This document shows, piece after piece, positions 11,855 through 23,400 of a stretch of 64,000 nucleotides of DNA. Where the stretch lies: the NCBI RefSeq assembly GCF_000004075.3, contig NC_026656.2, forward strand, positions 20,966,607 through 21,030,606, in the 5' to 3' direction. This DNA comes from Cucumis sativus. Its lineage: Eukaryota > Streptophyta > Magnoliopsida > Cucurbitales > Cucurbitaceae. Each line of letters begins with the position of its first letter. Positions within the stretch are counted from its first letter, which is position 1. The position numbers and the translations under genes are program-made. Under the pieces are notes generated by a model that was given only the letters and a program-made list of their open reading frames with translations, ran no database searches and was not told where the DNA came from.

Positions 11855-14800
11855 ATGCAGAACGCCGCCGTCATCTTCTTGTCGGTGCTTCTCTCCGCCG
11901 CCTTCCATCCTGCTCTCAGCCTCGTCGACGGTAAGCTTCCACTGACGTCCCCGTTAGTCTCCGACCACACACTCACCGGAATATTGCGCTTTTCTTCCTT
12001 CCATTTTTAAAAAGACTTGAATCTACAATAATGAAGGAAAAAAAAGGGTTTTTATCTTTATCTTATTTTAAAACAAAATTATTTTTTAGGAGAAAAAACT
12101 TGGGTCTGAACCAAGTTATTTGGTCATAATTTATCATGAGTCTAATATTTTTACTCAATTTCTTTTTCCTAACTTTAGAGTAGGCTAGGAAAGTGAACTT
12201 TAGTTGAAGTGACGTTACCATTTTTGTCTGAGATCAGAGCTTCAAATCTATTAAAGAAAATTTCAAAATTAGGCTGAAGATAATACTTTCAACCCATAAT
12301 GTACTAAATAATTTTTCGAGATGAAATTAAAATTTTAGTCGTGTAATTTAGAAATTTACCGTTTAGACCCCATAGATCTTAAATAGCTAAAGTTAGAAGA
12401 TATCTCGATTTAAGTTTCCATACCTTATTGGTACTGAAAGAAACATCATAAATAGTCTTATAGTATTGCAATATTCTACTAGATTATAATATCTATGGTG
12501 CCTATATTCAACTATAGAAATTGAATTTTAATTCTAAACGATAAAATCAAATTTCCTCTAAATTAGAGACTAAATTTAATTTGTTTCTTCTTTTTTTCAA
12601 ATCGTAACCGGACCTACCTACCTTTTTATAGAAACTTTGTTTTCTGTGATGTGACCTATTTTTTATCGGAATATTTATAATATATAGAATTAGGTTTGTT
12701 AAAATCAGGAAGTCGTAGTTGGATTGAAAACATGATTCTTTACTCTCTACGAAGAATGGAGAATCTTTTTAACTAAAAAGTAAAAATTTTAAAAATCCAA
12801 AGCTTTGATTCCTCACGTTTGGTGTAGGTTAGGTAAAACAAAAGTAAAAATATGGAGTACGAATTAATAATGTGTTATATTTTTTTCCCTTGAGCGTGAA
12901 AATTACTTTCTATGGATAAAGACCAATCCGGCCTTGCTGGAAATCCAGTCGGTCACGTGATAGCGAAATATCTACAATTCGAGACCGACACGTAAAAGTT
13001 GTGTATACAGAATTCACTCATGGACGGTTCTGATTGAATCAAAGTTGGGCCCCACTGCTTCGCTGGCGCTTTATAGGCTGATGGGGGAATTGGAATCCCC
13101 AAATCCCCCACATGCTTTCTACATTTATCTTTCTTTTTTATAATCATAAACAAAATCCCCATTTCCAAGTTTTTTTTCCTTTGAAACTTTAAACTTATGT
13201 TATAAAAATATTTCTTATAATAAAGTTTTTTTTTAAAGAAAATACAGTCCTTGTACTTCTTGGGAGTTGAATTTAATGTGTGTTTTTTATTTTTACAAAA
13301 ATGGTGAGTTAATATGAACTCCACAGTTACACTGCAAGTGTGGTAATTTTCTCATTTATTTCTGCTTTCATAGGGACGAAGGATTCTCTATTTATCTTTT
13401 AATCTAACTTTTCACATTTATATATAAAAAATGATGATCCTATAATTCTACCCCACAACTTATTGACCCCAACATATTACACCCTCATATTCCACTTACG
13501 TCCCCTTCAGGTGTTACTTCTCATGTTAAAAGTGATGTAAAATTTGATACCATCACTCATGGGTAAAAAATTGGGTAAATCTGATTAAAACCATATCCAT
13601 TTAATTCGAAATTCCATCAATTATTACAATAAAAACAATACTTTTTGGACACATAATTGAAATGAAATAAAAAGTCAAGTGTATTTTGATTAGTGTATTT
13701 TTGTTTTTCCTTGTTAATTTAAACTAACTTTTCAAATTTTCATTTTCTTTAGGGTATTTGCCAAATGGGGATTTCGAGAGAGGTCCGAATGCGTCGGACA
13801 TGAACGGCACGGTGGTTAAAGGTCCATACGCGATACCGGAATGGGAAATTTCAGGCTTCGTTGAGTACATAAAGTCCGGGCAGAAACAAGGCGACATGTT
13901 GCTGGTGGTGCCGGAGGGGGCGTTCGCCGTTCGGCTAGGAAACGAGGCATCGATCAAACAAAAGATTAAAGTAGTCAAAGGACTTTACTATTCAATCACT
14001 TTCAGCGCCGCCCGAACGTGCGCTCAAGAGGAGCGTCTCAACATCTCCGTCGCGCCGGACTGGGGGGTTCTTCCGATGCAAACCCTTTACAACAGCAATG
14101 GATGGGACTTATACGCTTGGGCCTTCCAAGCCGAATCCGACGAGGTCGTTATTCTCATCCATAACCCTGGTGAAGAGGAAGATCCAGCTTGTGGCCCTCT
14201 CATTGACGCCATTGCTATTAAGACCCTCTACCCTCCTAAGGCCTCCAATGGTGAGTTTCTGTTTTGAAAATTAATTGTTCAAATCGTGGTGATTGATTGA
14301 GTACTGCAGCATTTAAGACCTTCTGGAATACAGTAGTTGTTTGAATTTATTGTCTCTGTAACAATGTGGGTAGTGTTCATTTATTGCTCTGTTCCAACCT
14401 ATTATTTTCTACGATCCTTGGAGTTTTTCAGAGGTTTGATTTGGAATCGTCGTTTTGTATTCTACAGATAATCTGGTGAAGAATGGGGATTTTGAGAGTG
14501 GCCCATACGTGTTTCCCAACGCATCATCAGGAGTTTTGGTCCCACCGAATATCGAAGATGACCACTCTCCGATCCCCGGCTGGATGGTTGAATCTCTCAA
14601 GGCCGTCAAATACATCGATTCCGACCATTTCTCCGTTCCGAGCGGGAAACGCGCCGTCGAGTTAGTCGCAGGAAAAGAAAGCGCAATAGCCCAGATCGTC
14701 CGAACGATCCCTGGAAAAACCTACATCCTCTCATTCGTCGTCGGCGATGCGAGCAACTCGTGCGAAGGATCTATGGTCGTTGAAGCTTTCGCCGGAAAAA

Positions 14801-15000
14801 ACACACTGAAAGTGCCGTATCAATCGAAAGGCAACGGTGGGTCGAAACCAGCTGCGCTAAAATTTAAGGCGGAATCGACGAGGACAAGAATTATGTTCTT
14901 GAGCACATTCTACACCATGCGAAGCGATGATTTCTCGTCGCTGTGTGGACCGGTGCTGGATAAAGTGAGATTGTTGAGCGTTAGAAACCCTAAAGCGTGA
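11855..15000 (+). CDS. Secreted cell-wall DUF642 protein (BIIDXI/DGR2-like), 3 exons, 368 aa
   Basis: Coding exons are 11855-11930, 13753-14250 and 14468-15000. All introns are GT-AG and the total is 1107 nt. Residues 1-23 form a signal peptide (hydrophobic IFLSVLLSAAF, small residues before LVDG). Two tandem galactose-binding-like DUF642 domains follow. Each opens with an NGDFE-x-GP motif (YLPNGDFERGP at the start of exon 2, VKNGDFESGP at the start of exon 3). Each also contains a matching cysteine pair (ARTCA/PACGP and NSCEG/SLCGP). The length matches the plant family (~370 aa). Family members are apoplastic, bind cell-wall polysaccharide and influence pectin methylesterase activity; I infer the same here. 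The start is the first ATG giving a signal peptide. Exons 2-3 are clearly GC-richer than intron 1. AATAAA at 15186-15191 is a likely poly(A) signal. The family call is firm; the orthologue within it is not decided. Confidence 0.95.
11931..13752 (+). other. Intron 1 of the DUF642 gene, with an internal GC-rich patch
   Basis: This 1.8-kb intron is mostly A/T-rich. Around 12930-13112 composition changes. A CACGTG G-box lies at 12954-12959, a GGGCCCC block near 13047-13053, and a near-inverted repeat at 13082-13110 (TGGGGGAATT paired with AAATCCCCCA). The patch could be an intronic regulatory element; no exon is apparent in it. Confidence 0.4.
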
Positions 15001-15249
15001 AGAAGAATGGTGAAGAAATTAGAGGAAGAATTTCGTTGGGGGGTTTGAATATAATAGTAGTAAGAAAGTTGAAGTTGTTCTTCTCTGTGAGTGGTTTTGA
15101 TTGTAATGTTGAAGACGATGATGAAGATGAAAGAGAAGGGAAGAGCTCTGCTTTTGAAAAAAGAGGGATTTTAGCGGAAAAAATCAATAAATAAAAATAT
15201 ATAAAGTAATTAATACGATATTTATAATATTAATTATATATATATATAT

Positions 15250-17180
15250 AAGCGATAGGGTTTCTATATAATAGTGTGATTTCAAGGAGGGGTTTTCTGT
15301 AATCGTGATGTGCAAAAAAAAAATCGACTTGAATCGATTTTTTTCTTACTTTTTAATGAATTACAATTACCATATTTCATGAATAACTTTGGTTTTTCTC
15401 TTTTCTTTTTTCCTATTCAAATTTTAAATTCCACTTTTCTTTTAAGTTTTCCTAACTATCAAATCTTTTCTTTTATTGTTAATTTTAGGATAAATTTTCC
15501 AATTAAAAATACACCTAATTATTAATGTGATAAACGAAAACTGTTGGATTTATATTTTTTAATGTATTGAGAAACAGAGAATGAAATGAAAGTCTTAAAA
15601 TTTTCTCTTCTCTCTGAGTTAGTTTCCTGGCTGCTCTCGTTGGGGTCCACCTTTCACCGTTTCCGCCGATTTGAGAGAATAAATGCAATTATTATTGTTG
15701 TTTTAGAAAAATGGTTAAAAATATAAAATTTAAATTAAACGTCAAAAATAATTATAAAAAAAACTATAAATCCTTTATTTTATGTGATTATGAATTTAAA
15801 AGTTTAGAATAAATATGATAGATAAAAGAGGTCCTTTAAGCTGTCTAATATTATAATTTAGACCCTAATTCCTAACTCTTTGGATGTGCAAATTATTTGG
15901 GTGCACTTTTGGTAAGTTTGATGGTTGTAATTTATGTTTTGGTTGGTTATAGTAATGGGTATATTGCTTGACCGTTTCGATTTTGAAAATTCGAACCAAA
16001 AATAGTATGGTTATCATGGTTTTCTAAAATAGGTAAATATAAACTTTTCTTCTTTCATGGAAGCTTTTACTTAATTGGTGGGAGTTCTCTAACTTCATTT
16101 TCAAATTGTTTTGATAACTGTAGTCTAATCAAATTATTGAAAACCGAAGAGTGGTTGAAAGACGTGAAGAATTGACAATGGAACGAAATTTGGATCGTTA
16201 AACTTGAAAATAGTAAAAGAGAAAGTTGAGACAAAAAGCAGATCATCCAACTAGGATAAGATATCATTTCATTTCTATGTTTTGGTACCAATACTTTCCT
16301 ATTCTATGCTATTATTTAGGCAAAAAATTAAAGAATAAACACACTTGTGCTCTTTCCACAAAAAGGATAATAATTATTGTGATATCGAAAATGGCTACCT
16401 AACATACTAATTTTAGGAAATAATTATAATTTTTGGTTTCCACCCTCTTATAACCAATTGAAAATTTTGTTAAGTTTGTGTTTATGGGTGAGGTGGTTTT
16501 TTATTTATTTATTTTGGATTTAACATTTGGGTTCTTTGTATTACTATTATTAAATGTGTGTATGATTTATTTGGTAATTAATTAACATACACAATAATTA
16601 AATCCAGTGAGAGAGATAATATGATATTGTTCACGGTTACGAAACAACATTTATTTAAAAACAATATAATAATAAAACAAAATAGAAAAAACACTAAAAG
16701 ATGACATCACGTTGAAAAATATATAAAGGTTGGGTTGGATTGAGTTGTGTTGAATTTTGTATGTTTTATTTTCGTTGGGTTGAGTACATGTTACATTTTT
16801 TTAAAATATGAATTGAACTAATTTAATTCGAATTTCTAAAATATTACAAATATCTTGACGTTTGTAATAGATACTGATTTTTAATTATTAAAATATGTTG
16901 AGATAAAATTAAGTATTTTAAGTTAATAAATAATGTATTTTAAAAAACAAATAATCCAACCATCAAATCGTAGAGATATTTTATAATTTTAGTATGGGTG
17001 TATATTTTATAGTTTTAAAATTTACACATATGATATATGAATAGCAAACATCAGCTGAGGTCAAGGAGAGAACTTTTTCAAAATTAATTGAAAAGATTAA
17101 ATATTTTAATAGTTTTATATTAGATACTTTGTTTTAGAAAAACTACTTTCTTTGAAAAATTGACACGAAAAGGACAAATT
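15250..17180. other. Intergenic region between DUF642 and Ran genes
   Basis: A/T-rich and without a recognisable gene. The (TA)n tract at 15234-15250 lies just past the probable DUF642 poly(A) site. Apparent frames are low-complexity Phe/Leu/Ser-rich translations of A/T-rich DNA. Confidence 0.6.
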
Positions 17181-17189
17181 CGCATATCC

Positions 17190-17400
17190 AATTTGGAAAG
17201 CCCACCAAAGACTGGTCCAGGCCCACTAGGAAAAAAGCTCAACTAAGTCAACAATATCGTACCCACGTGTAGGGCTGAAATTCAAGCGGACATTTGAAGC
17301 GGGACTTCAATCCAAGGGCGCAGAAAATCGCGTCGAATAAAAGCCGAACCCCTTCCCTTCACCAAGTATAAATCGCCTACCATGACCGTCGTTTACACTG
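17190..17400 (+). promoter_or_regulatory. Ran gene core promoter with site II-like elements
   Basis: AGCCCACC (near 17198) and GGCCCACT (17220-17227) are site II-like elements. A CACGTG lies near 17264-17269. A TATA box (TATAAAT, 17367-17373) sits ~126 bp before the start codon, placing transcription start near 17400. The layout fits a broadly expressed plant gene. Confidence 0.6.
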
Positions 17401-17498
17401 TGCTTGCCTTCTGCCCTCCATTTCCGCCCTCCCTTCGTCTGTAATTTTACGCACTTCTTTTCGTATTCTTGATCCTCAGTCGCTTCTACACGTTGCCG

Positions 17499-20143
17499 AT
17501 GGTAAAATTTCTTCTCCATTCTCTTTTTCCTGCTTTGGTATTCGATATTTTCGACGTCTCTACTTATTTTCGGTTTCATTTCTTTGCTCAGGCGCTGCCA
17601 AACCAGGCCACCGTAGATTACCCTAGCTTTAAGCTTGTAATTGTCGGAGATGGTGGAACAGGTATGGACATCCGTTTTATTCAGTTTCATTTTCTCGTTA
17701 TATCTTTCAGCTCAATTTTGCATGTGTAGATTTTAGGAATCAGAATTATATGATGCTGTTCCTTGGTTTGCACTGAACCCTAGCTGTTTTAGTAGAATAG
17801 AAACTGTGTTTTGTTCCTCCGTTTTTCATAGCGTATGAAATCGATTGGAGATTATACAAAAAACTGGTTATCGGACTAGGCTTTAGAAAGGCGAAACATG
17901 CTTCATTCGTATCTTTTGATCGGAGAGTGTTAGATCTATGAATTTCTCTTTTTACGGTTTTTTGTTTTTTTGCGATGATGTCATTAATCTCTAACGGTGG
18001 ATCGTGTTTTGATCCAGGGAAGACAACTTTTGTAAAACGTCATCTTACTGGAGAGTTCGAGAAGAAATACGAACGTAAGAATGAGCTTTGTTGTTAATTA
18101 TTGTTTGTCGTTTAGTGTATGATATCTGTAAGGGTTAAGTAGTAAAATAGTATCTGGCCTGACTTGATTATGTTATGTATAGCTACAATCGGAGTTGAAG
18201 TTCATCCACTGGACTTCTTTACGAACTATGGAAAGATAAGGTTTTACTGCTGGGATACCGCTGGTCAGGAGAAGTTTGGTGGACTTAGAGATGGTTACTA
18301 GTAAGTGTTCGTGTGTTGTATCAACTGCTTTATGTTCACAATAATGATTTTCAGTTATAATGTGCTGGTATATGCTGTTGGAGCGCGATACTTTTTCGTG
18401 TGTGTCTGTTTGCTGTATGACTGTTTCCATTGGATTTATGCATGTGATTCATGTGCAGTTTTTTAACCACCATGAAGCAATCTTGAATGAACTTGTTCGT
18501 TGTATAGTTTTTGTGCAAGACTTTAGGATTTGTGTTTTCCCGATGAGGCATTTGACTGCTGAATATCTATTAGCTGAAATTTAGTGCTTCTTTTTGGTTT
18601 TGATTTCTATTAGTCTCTACTATGGAAATTTATTGCAGTCTGGTCTATCCAGTTCTCCTGGAAGCCTCTAGTGCTTAGCTGAGTACAGTGGGTGGGAATG
18701 TGGGAATGTTACACGATTTTATCCCAAGATGCTTTTGAATGTTCATCAACCTTGCTGAATAGTTCATTGTAATTGATGCTTAAGATAAATTTTTTGGTGG
18801 ATGATTCTGCTTGTCTGATGTGTCTCTCTATCCGACTTTTTGTTTAAAAAGTATGGTTAGGCTATAATTTGGCTGGCATGATAATGTTCAACACAAATAG
18901 GTAGTCTTAACTATCCCATTTGTTAGATTGATATTTGATTTTTCTAATTTCTTTCGTTTATTCACATGACCGACCATAAAGAAAATATTGGAAAAAATTG
19001 AAAGGATATGTATAGAGATACTTAATCTGTTCGTTATATAGAGTAGCACTCCTTCGGTTTCGGTTTGAGTTGTTTAGTACTTCAATTAATTGATTGTTTT
19101 TCCTTCTCTGTCTTGCACTCGTACTCTGCTTCAGTATTCCTATGATTTCAGTTAATTGTTCTTTCTTTGTTCTTAATGCGATTGTTTTGCCAAGCTTACT
19201 TTGAGTTCCTTGTTGCTTTGTTGACACTTGTTCAATTTTATCCATTCTGACATGTTTAGTTATGTCTGTTTTTCTTTTTCGTTAATATTAATATCCTTAG
19301 TTTGTGTGTATAATCAAACTGTGCTTGTTTCTTGTTTTTGAATTTTTCAGCATTCATGGGCAGTGTGCCATCATCATGTTTGATGTCACAGCTCGTTTAA
19401 CATACAAAAATGTCCCAACATGGCATCGTGATCTCTGCAGGTATTGTGTTTCCAACCCTATGGCTCTGGAACACTTGAAAATTTGCTATTTTCCTCGGAG
19501 GTTTTGATATGTTGTGTAAAATGGAGGAAAATAGTAATTAGCCGTCTTTTTTGTATAGTATGTAAGTCCTAAAGTTTGGGTTTGTCGTGCATTAGGGTTT
19601 GTGAGAACATACCAATCGTATTGTGTGGAAACAAGGTGGATGTGAAAAACAGACAGGTTAAAGCAAAGCAAGTGACCTTCCACAGGAAGAAAAATCTTCA
19701 GTACTACGAAATCTCAGCAAAGAGTAACTACAACTTTGAGAAGCCCTTCTTGTACCTTGCCAGAAAGCTTGCTGGGTACGTTCGATCCTTTAAGTTTAGT
19801 TAGTTCTTTCTGACTTACATATATTGTGGTGCCCTCTGCTGACAAATGAATTCATCTGTTATGGAACTTGCAGGAATCCAGAACTCCACTTTGTCGAATC
19901 ACCTGCCCTTGCTCCTCCTGAAGTCCAAATTGACTTGGCCGTTCAAGAACAGTAAGTAACTCGAACCTGATTAAATATTTAAAACCCATATCCCTTGCCA
20001 TCCACACAGTATAGGATGTCTTTTGTTACCCCCAAGTTCTGAAGATGTGTTTTCTTGTTTTGTGTTGTATCAGGCATGAACGAGAGTTGGCGCAAGCTGC
20101 TGTACAACCTCTTCCTGACGAAGATGACGATGCTTTTGACTAA
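17499..20143 (+). CDS. RAN: GTP-binding nuclear protein Ran, 8 coding exons, 221 aa
   Basis: Coding exons: 17499-17501, 17592-17661, 18018-18074, 18183-18300, 19351-19440, 19596-19775, 19874-19951, 20074-20143 (666 nt, all GT-AG). Ran is the small GTPase that drives nuclear import and export through importins and exportins, and it also acts in spindle assembly. Visible motifs are the P-loop GDGGTGKT (21-28), switch II DTAGQE (68-73), the guanine-specificity NKVD (125-128) and EISAK (151-155). The acidic C-terminal tail ends DEDDDAFD, and there is no prenylation cysteine, as in Ran. The length of 221 equals the plant family norm. The first coding exon is the ATG alone: the intron begins right after it, and the second exon supplies ALPNQA. 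The gene ends 333 bp from the DNMT2 stop, tail to tail. Confidence 0.97.
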
Positions 20144-20476
20144 GTGCCTTATTTTATACAAAGGGCGTGCATTTGGGGCAAGCTTTTGCCGTATAGTGAT
20201 TGTGGTTCGTACGGGTCGGTTGGTTGTGTCTCGCTATGTCTGTTTCATAGTAGGTTTTGGTTTTGGTTATGGTTTGATATATTTTAACTACTGTTATCGG
20301 TTTACAATTTTGATAAATGAATAGCATTTGCACTTTCTTTGTTTTATCGGTAATAGTAAATATTTCGAACAAAGCAAGAAGTATTATATTACTCTCCATT
20401 AACTAAAAATGGATTCTTTTAATACAAAATTTAGTAGAAGATTGAATAGAGTATTGACATCCAATCGCTCTCTTGG

Positions 20477-23400
20477 TCAAGATGGCTCAGTAAAGAGATA
20501 TCTGAGCAAGGGAGCAACAACGGCAATGCTCAAACTGTTCCCTAGTAGTGCGTAACTGCAAAAGAGAAAGCAAATACCCGTGTAACTATTTTGATAGTTT
20601 GAAACGGTAGAGGAGAAAAACAAAATTTTACTTCACAAACTTCAAAGACTGCTGAATCAAGTGCACGTGTGTTTAGAGACTTTTCATCAAAATCACTTCA
20701 AAATATGCTTTCTCGATCATTCTAAAAAAAAAAGAAAAATATTGAGCAAAGCAAATGGAAAGTCTAATGCCAAATTTGATTTTGAAAATTTGAGGTGATT
20801 TTGGACCTAACATTGCTTTCGTATTACAAACAAACTTCTAAACATGCCCTACCAATTTCGAAACTCACTTTCTAATGACTTGAATTTTCATCTCATGAAA
20901 TCTAACCCAGCTGATGAGTGATGAATTGTCAAAGCCATCAGAAATCTGGTAGTTAACTGTTTGTTTCCTATGTTTATATTATCAAAGGAGTAAATGAGAA
21001 AGGTCCAAAAAGCCAGTCAGATCAAGTGTTCTTTTGGAGTTAATGAGAAAGGTCCAAACAGTGGAAGAAAAACTCATCGTTTTGTCATCCTAACAAATGT
21101 GACTAAAAGAGGCCTCCAGAGTTGAACCTACAAGTAATGAGAAAGGGAGGTGGGCGGTCCAAGGGAAAATGAAATACATACCGTTGTCTAAGACCGATGT
21201 GTTGGGGAAATTGAAAATCTTCCGGAAAGGAATGCAAGTTAGCAACCTAAAATTTGATAAATAAATAAAAAAAAAAGAACAAATTCTACGGATTAATTAA
21301 CAGCATCAGCTTGAAGCAGAAAACTAACGAAGAATTAATCATTTTATATAAAAGTCATCCCGTACCTCTCTAGGAGTAAAATATCTGAGCTTCTGCTCTT
21401 TAAGAGAATGAGCCTTGCCCATCCCTTCAGTCTGCATTACAAGCCGTCAGTAACAAAAGTAAGAAAAATTGCAACTCTTTTGTACCCTGCACAAGATGTA
21501 GAAGACTATATATTCCAAACTATTATGTCAAGGATAAAATTTTACCTCAAAAGGTGCCAAAAGCGAGCCTGTGCCCTTAACATATCGGTAGTAGCTTTTT
21601 GTGAAACAGCAGCATCGCCTTGAATCAGGATATACAATATCTAAACTGTTTTAAGGATATAGTCTATAGTCTACAGTGAGCACTGATAAAACTATACAGA
21701 TCATACTAACACTATAACAATTACGATTAAACATAAAATATTTCTGGATACCCATAGCACTGCCCCATCTGTCTATCAAACTGGATGGGACGAGATATTG
21801 ATTAAAAGGTTCAATAACTTGCTCATCGGCATCCTTGTTTTTCTCCAATGCAACCTCACTTTGAATACTACTGGCATCATAAAAACTTAACTCCTGATGG
21901 TTGGAATGGTCAAGAAACCTACATATTGGCTCGCAAGAGAGCAATAACTTATCAGAAGTTGCTTGGGATCCATGAGTTTCAATGCTTTCTAAGTTAGCAT
22001 CACTATCAAGTAATGGGTTTGGAGACCAAAGAAGTTGATTATTATATAATTCCTTCTCAAAGAATAAAGGCTTCCTTTTGGCCTGCAAAGGTACAAGGAC
22101 CCCATATAAGGTAAGTAAGAAACACATTTTCCCTAAAATATATTAAAACACAAATGATAAGATCTCTGCTTGAAACACTTGATTCACAGAAAAATAATAA
22201 CGTAGATGAGATCCATGCTATGTCATGTACCGACAGTTCAACAAATTGAACATAAACCACTGTTATAATTGTGGTCATTGAAAAAAATGTTTTTTAAAAA
22301 ATCTCCAAACCGGTGGCCTTTGTCATCGAAGATTCATGATTTCTCCTCACTGTCCTCAGCCAATCAACCAGAAAAAAGCCATAGTGAATTTAATCAAAGC
22401 ATTCATTTTCTTTGCCAAATGGGTGATTAATATGAATAGATTCCATCAAGGTCAGAAGAACTCCAGGCATCGCAGTGGGGCAACTGAGCAACGACAGGCA
22501 GAGCGTCTAGAAAGAACCAGCAAAAGGGTATCATAGAAATGGTGTTAAGGTGTTATTAGGATATAAAGTTTTGTTAGCAATTGCTTAGGGAGGTCCTTAT
22601 GATATTTGGTTATAAATAGAGTCGAAGGGGAAGGAAGTATGTAAACATTGATTAATTGGTATAGGGCTCGAGTGATGTCAAGAGGGAAGGCTTCACAAAT
22701 ACGTCGAATTATTTATGTTTCAAAATAGTTGATTATGTTTTGGTTTGTATCAGAGCACTCAACAAAGAAATGCATCAATCTCCATTATGTTGGGATTGGT
22801 GTGACAGTACCTTTAATGGTTTTTTTAAATTCTTTATATTTACGAATGTTCAGGCCAATTTATGCACACATCAACTAATCTTACAAGACAATCTGTCTAA
22901 CCCTACAACATTTGGATGTCAAGGAAGTCGAAGGAAATTAATTCTAGGTAGGTGGTTACTATGGATTGAACCTATGACCTCTAAGTTAGTAGAGACTATG
23001 TCTCATTTTTTACCACCATATCTTTAATGGTTTTAGATGGATATTAAGCATGAAGTGAATAAAAAAATGATTTAAAGAATTTTAACCCCATTAAAAGTGA
23101 ATTTTTAGCCTAAAGTTTAGGGAAGGGTTTTAAACGGTCCTTGGATTGTTGTGCTAACATAGAAAAATGGTTAGCAATTATAATCTTTATGTAGCATCGT
23201 CTAGGTCTATCTTCAGTGCATGGCAAAACGACTATTTTCCCTCCACTTTATTGGATCATGCAGTACATTTACTTGCTTATTCATTAAAGACCTGGCCCCA
23301 AAACAAAATACCACAAATACATATGTTCCTTTGTTTCGTTCTTCACTATCTCATTCTTCATTGTTGTTGAAGTAGGCATAAACTAATAAAAAACTTGAAA

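Noticed and set aside
12953..13324. 123-codon minus-strand frame
   Set aside because: Antisense in DUF642 intron 1; most of it is Lys/Phe/Ile-rich low complexity.
22336..22536. 66-codon plus-strand frame
   Set aside because: Inside DNMT2 intron 5 next to an LTR remnant; no match to a known polyprotein.
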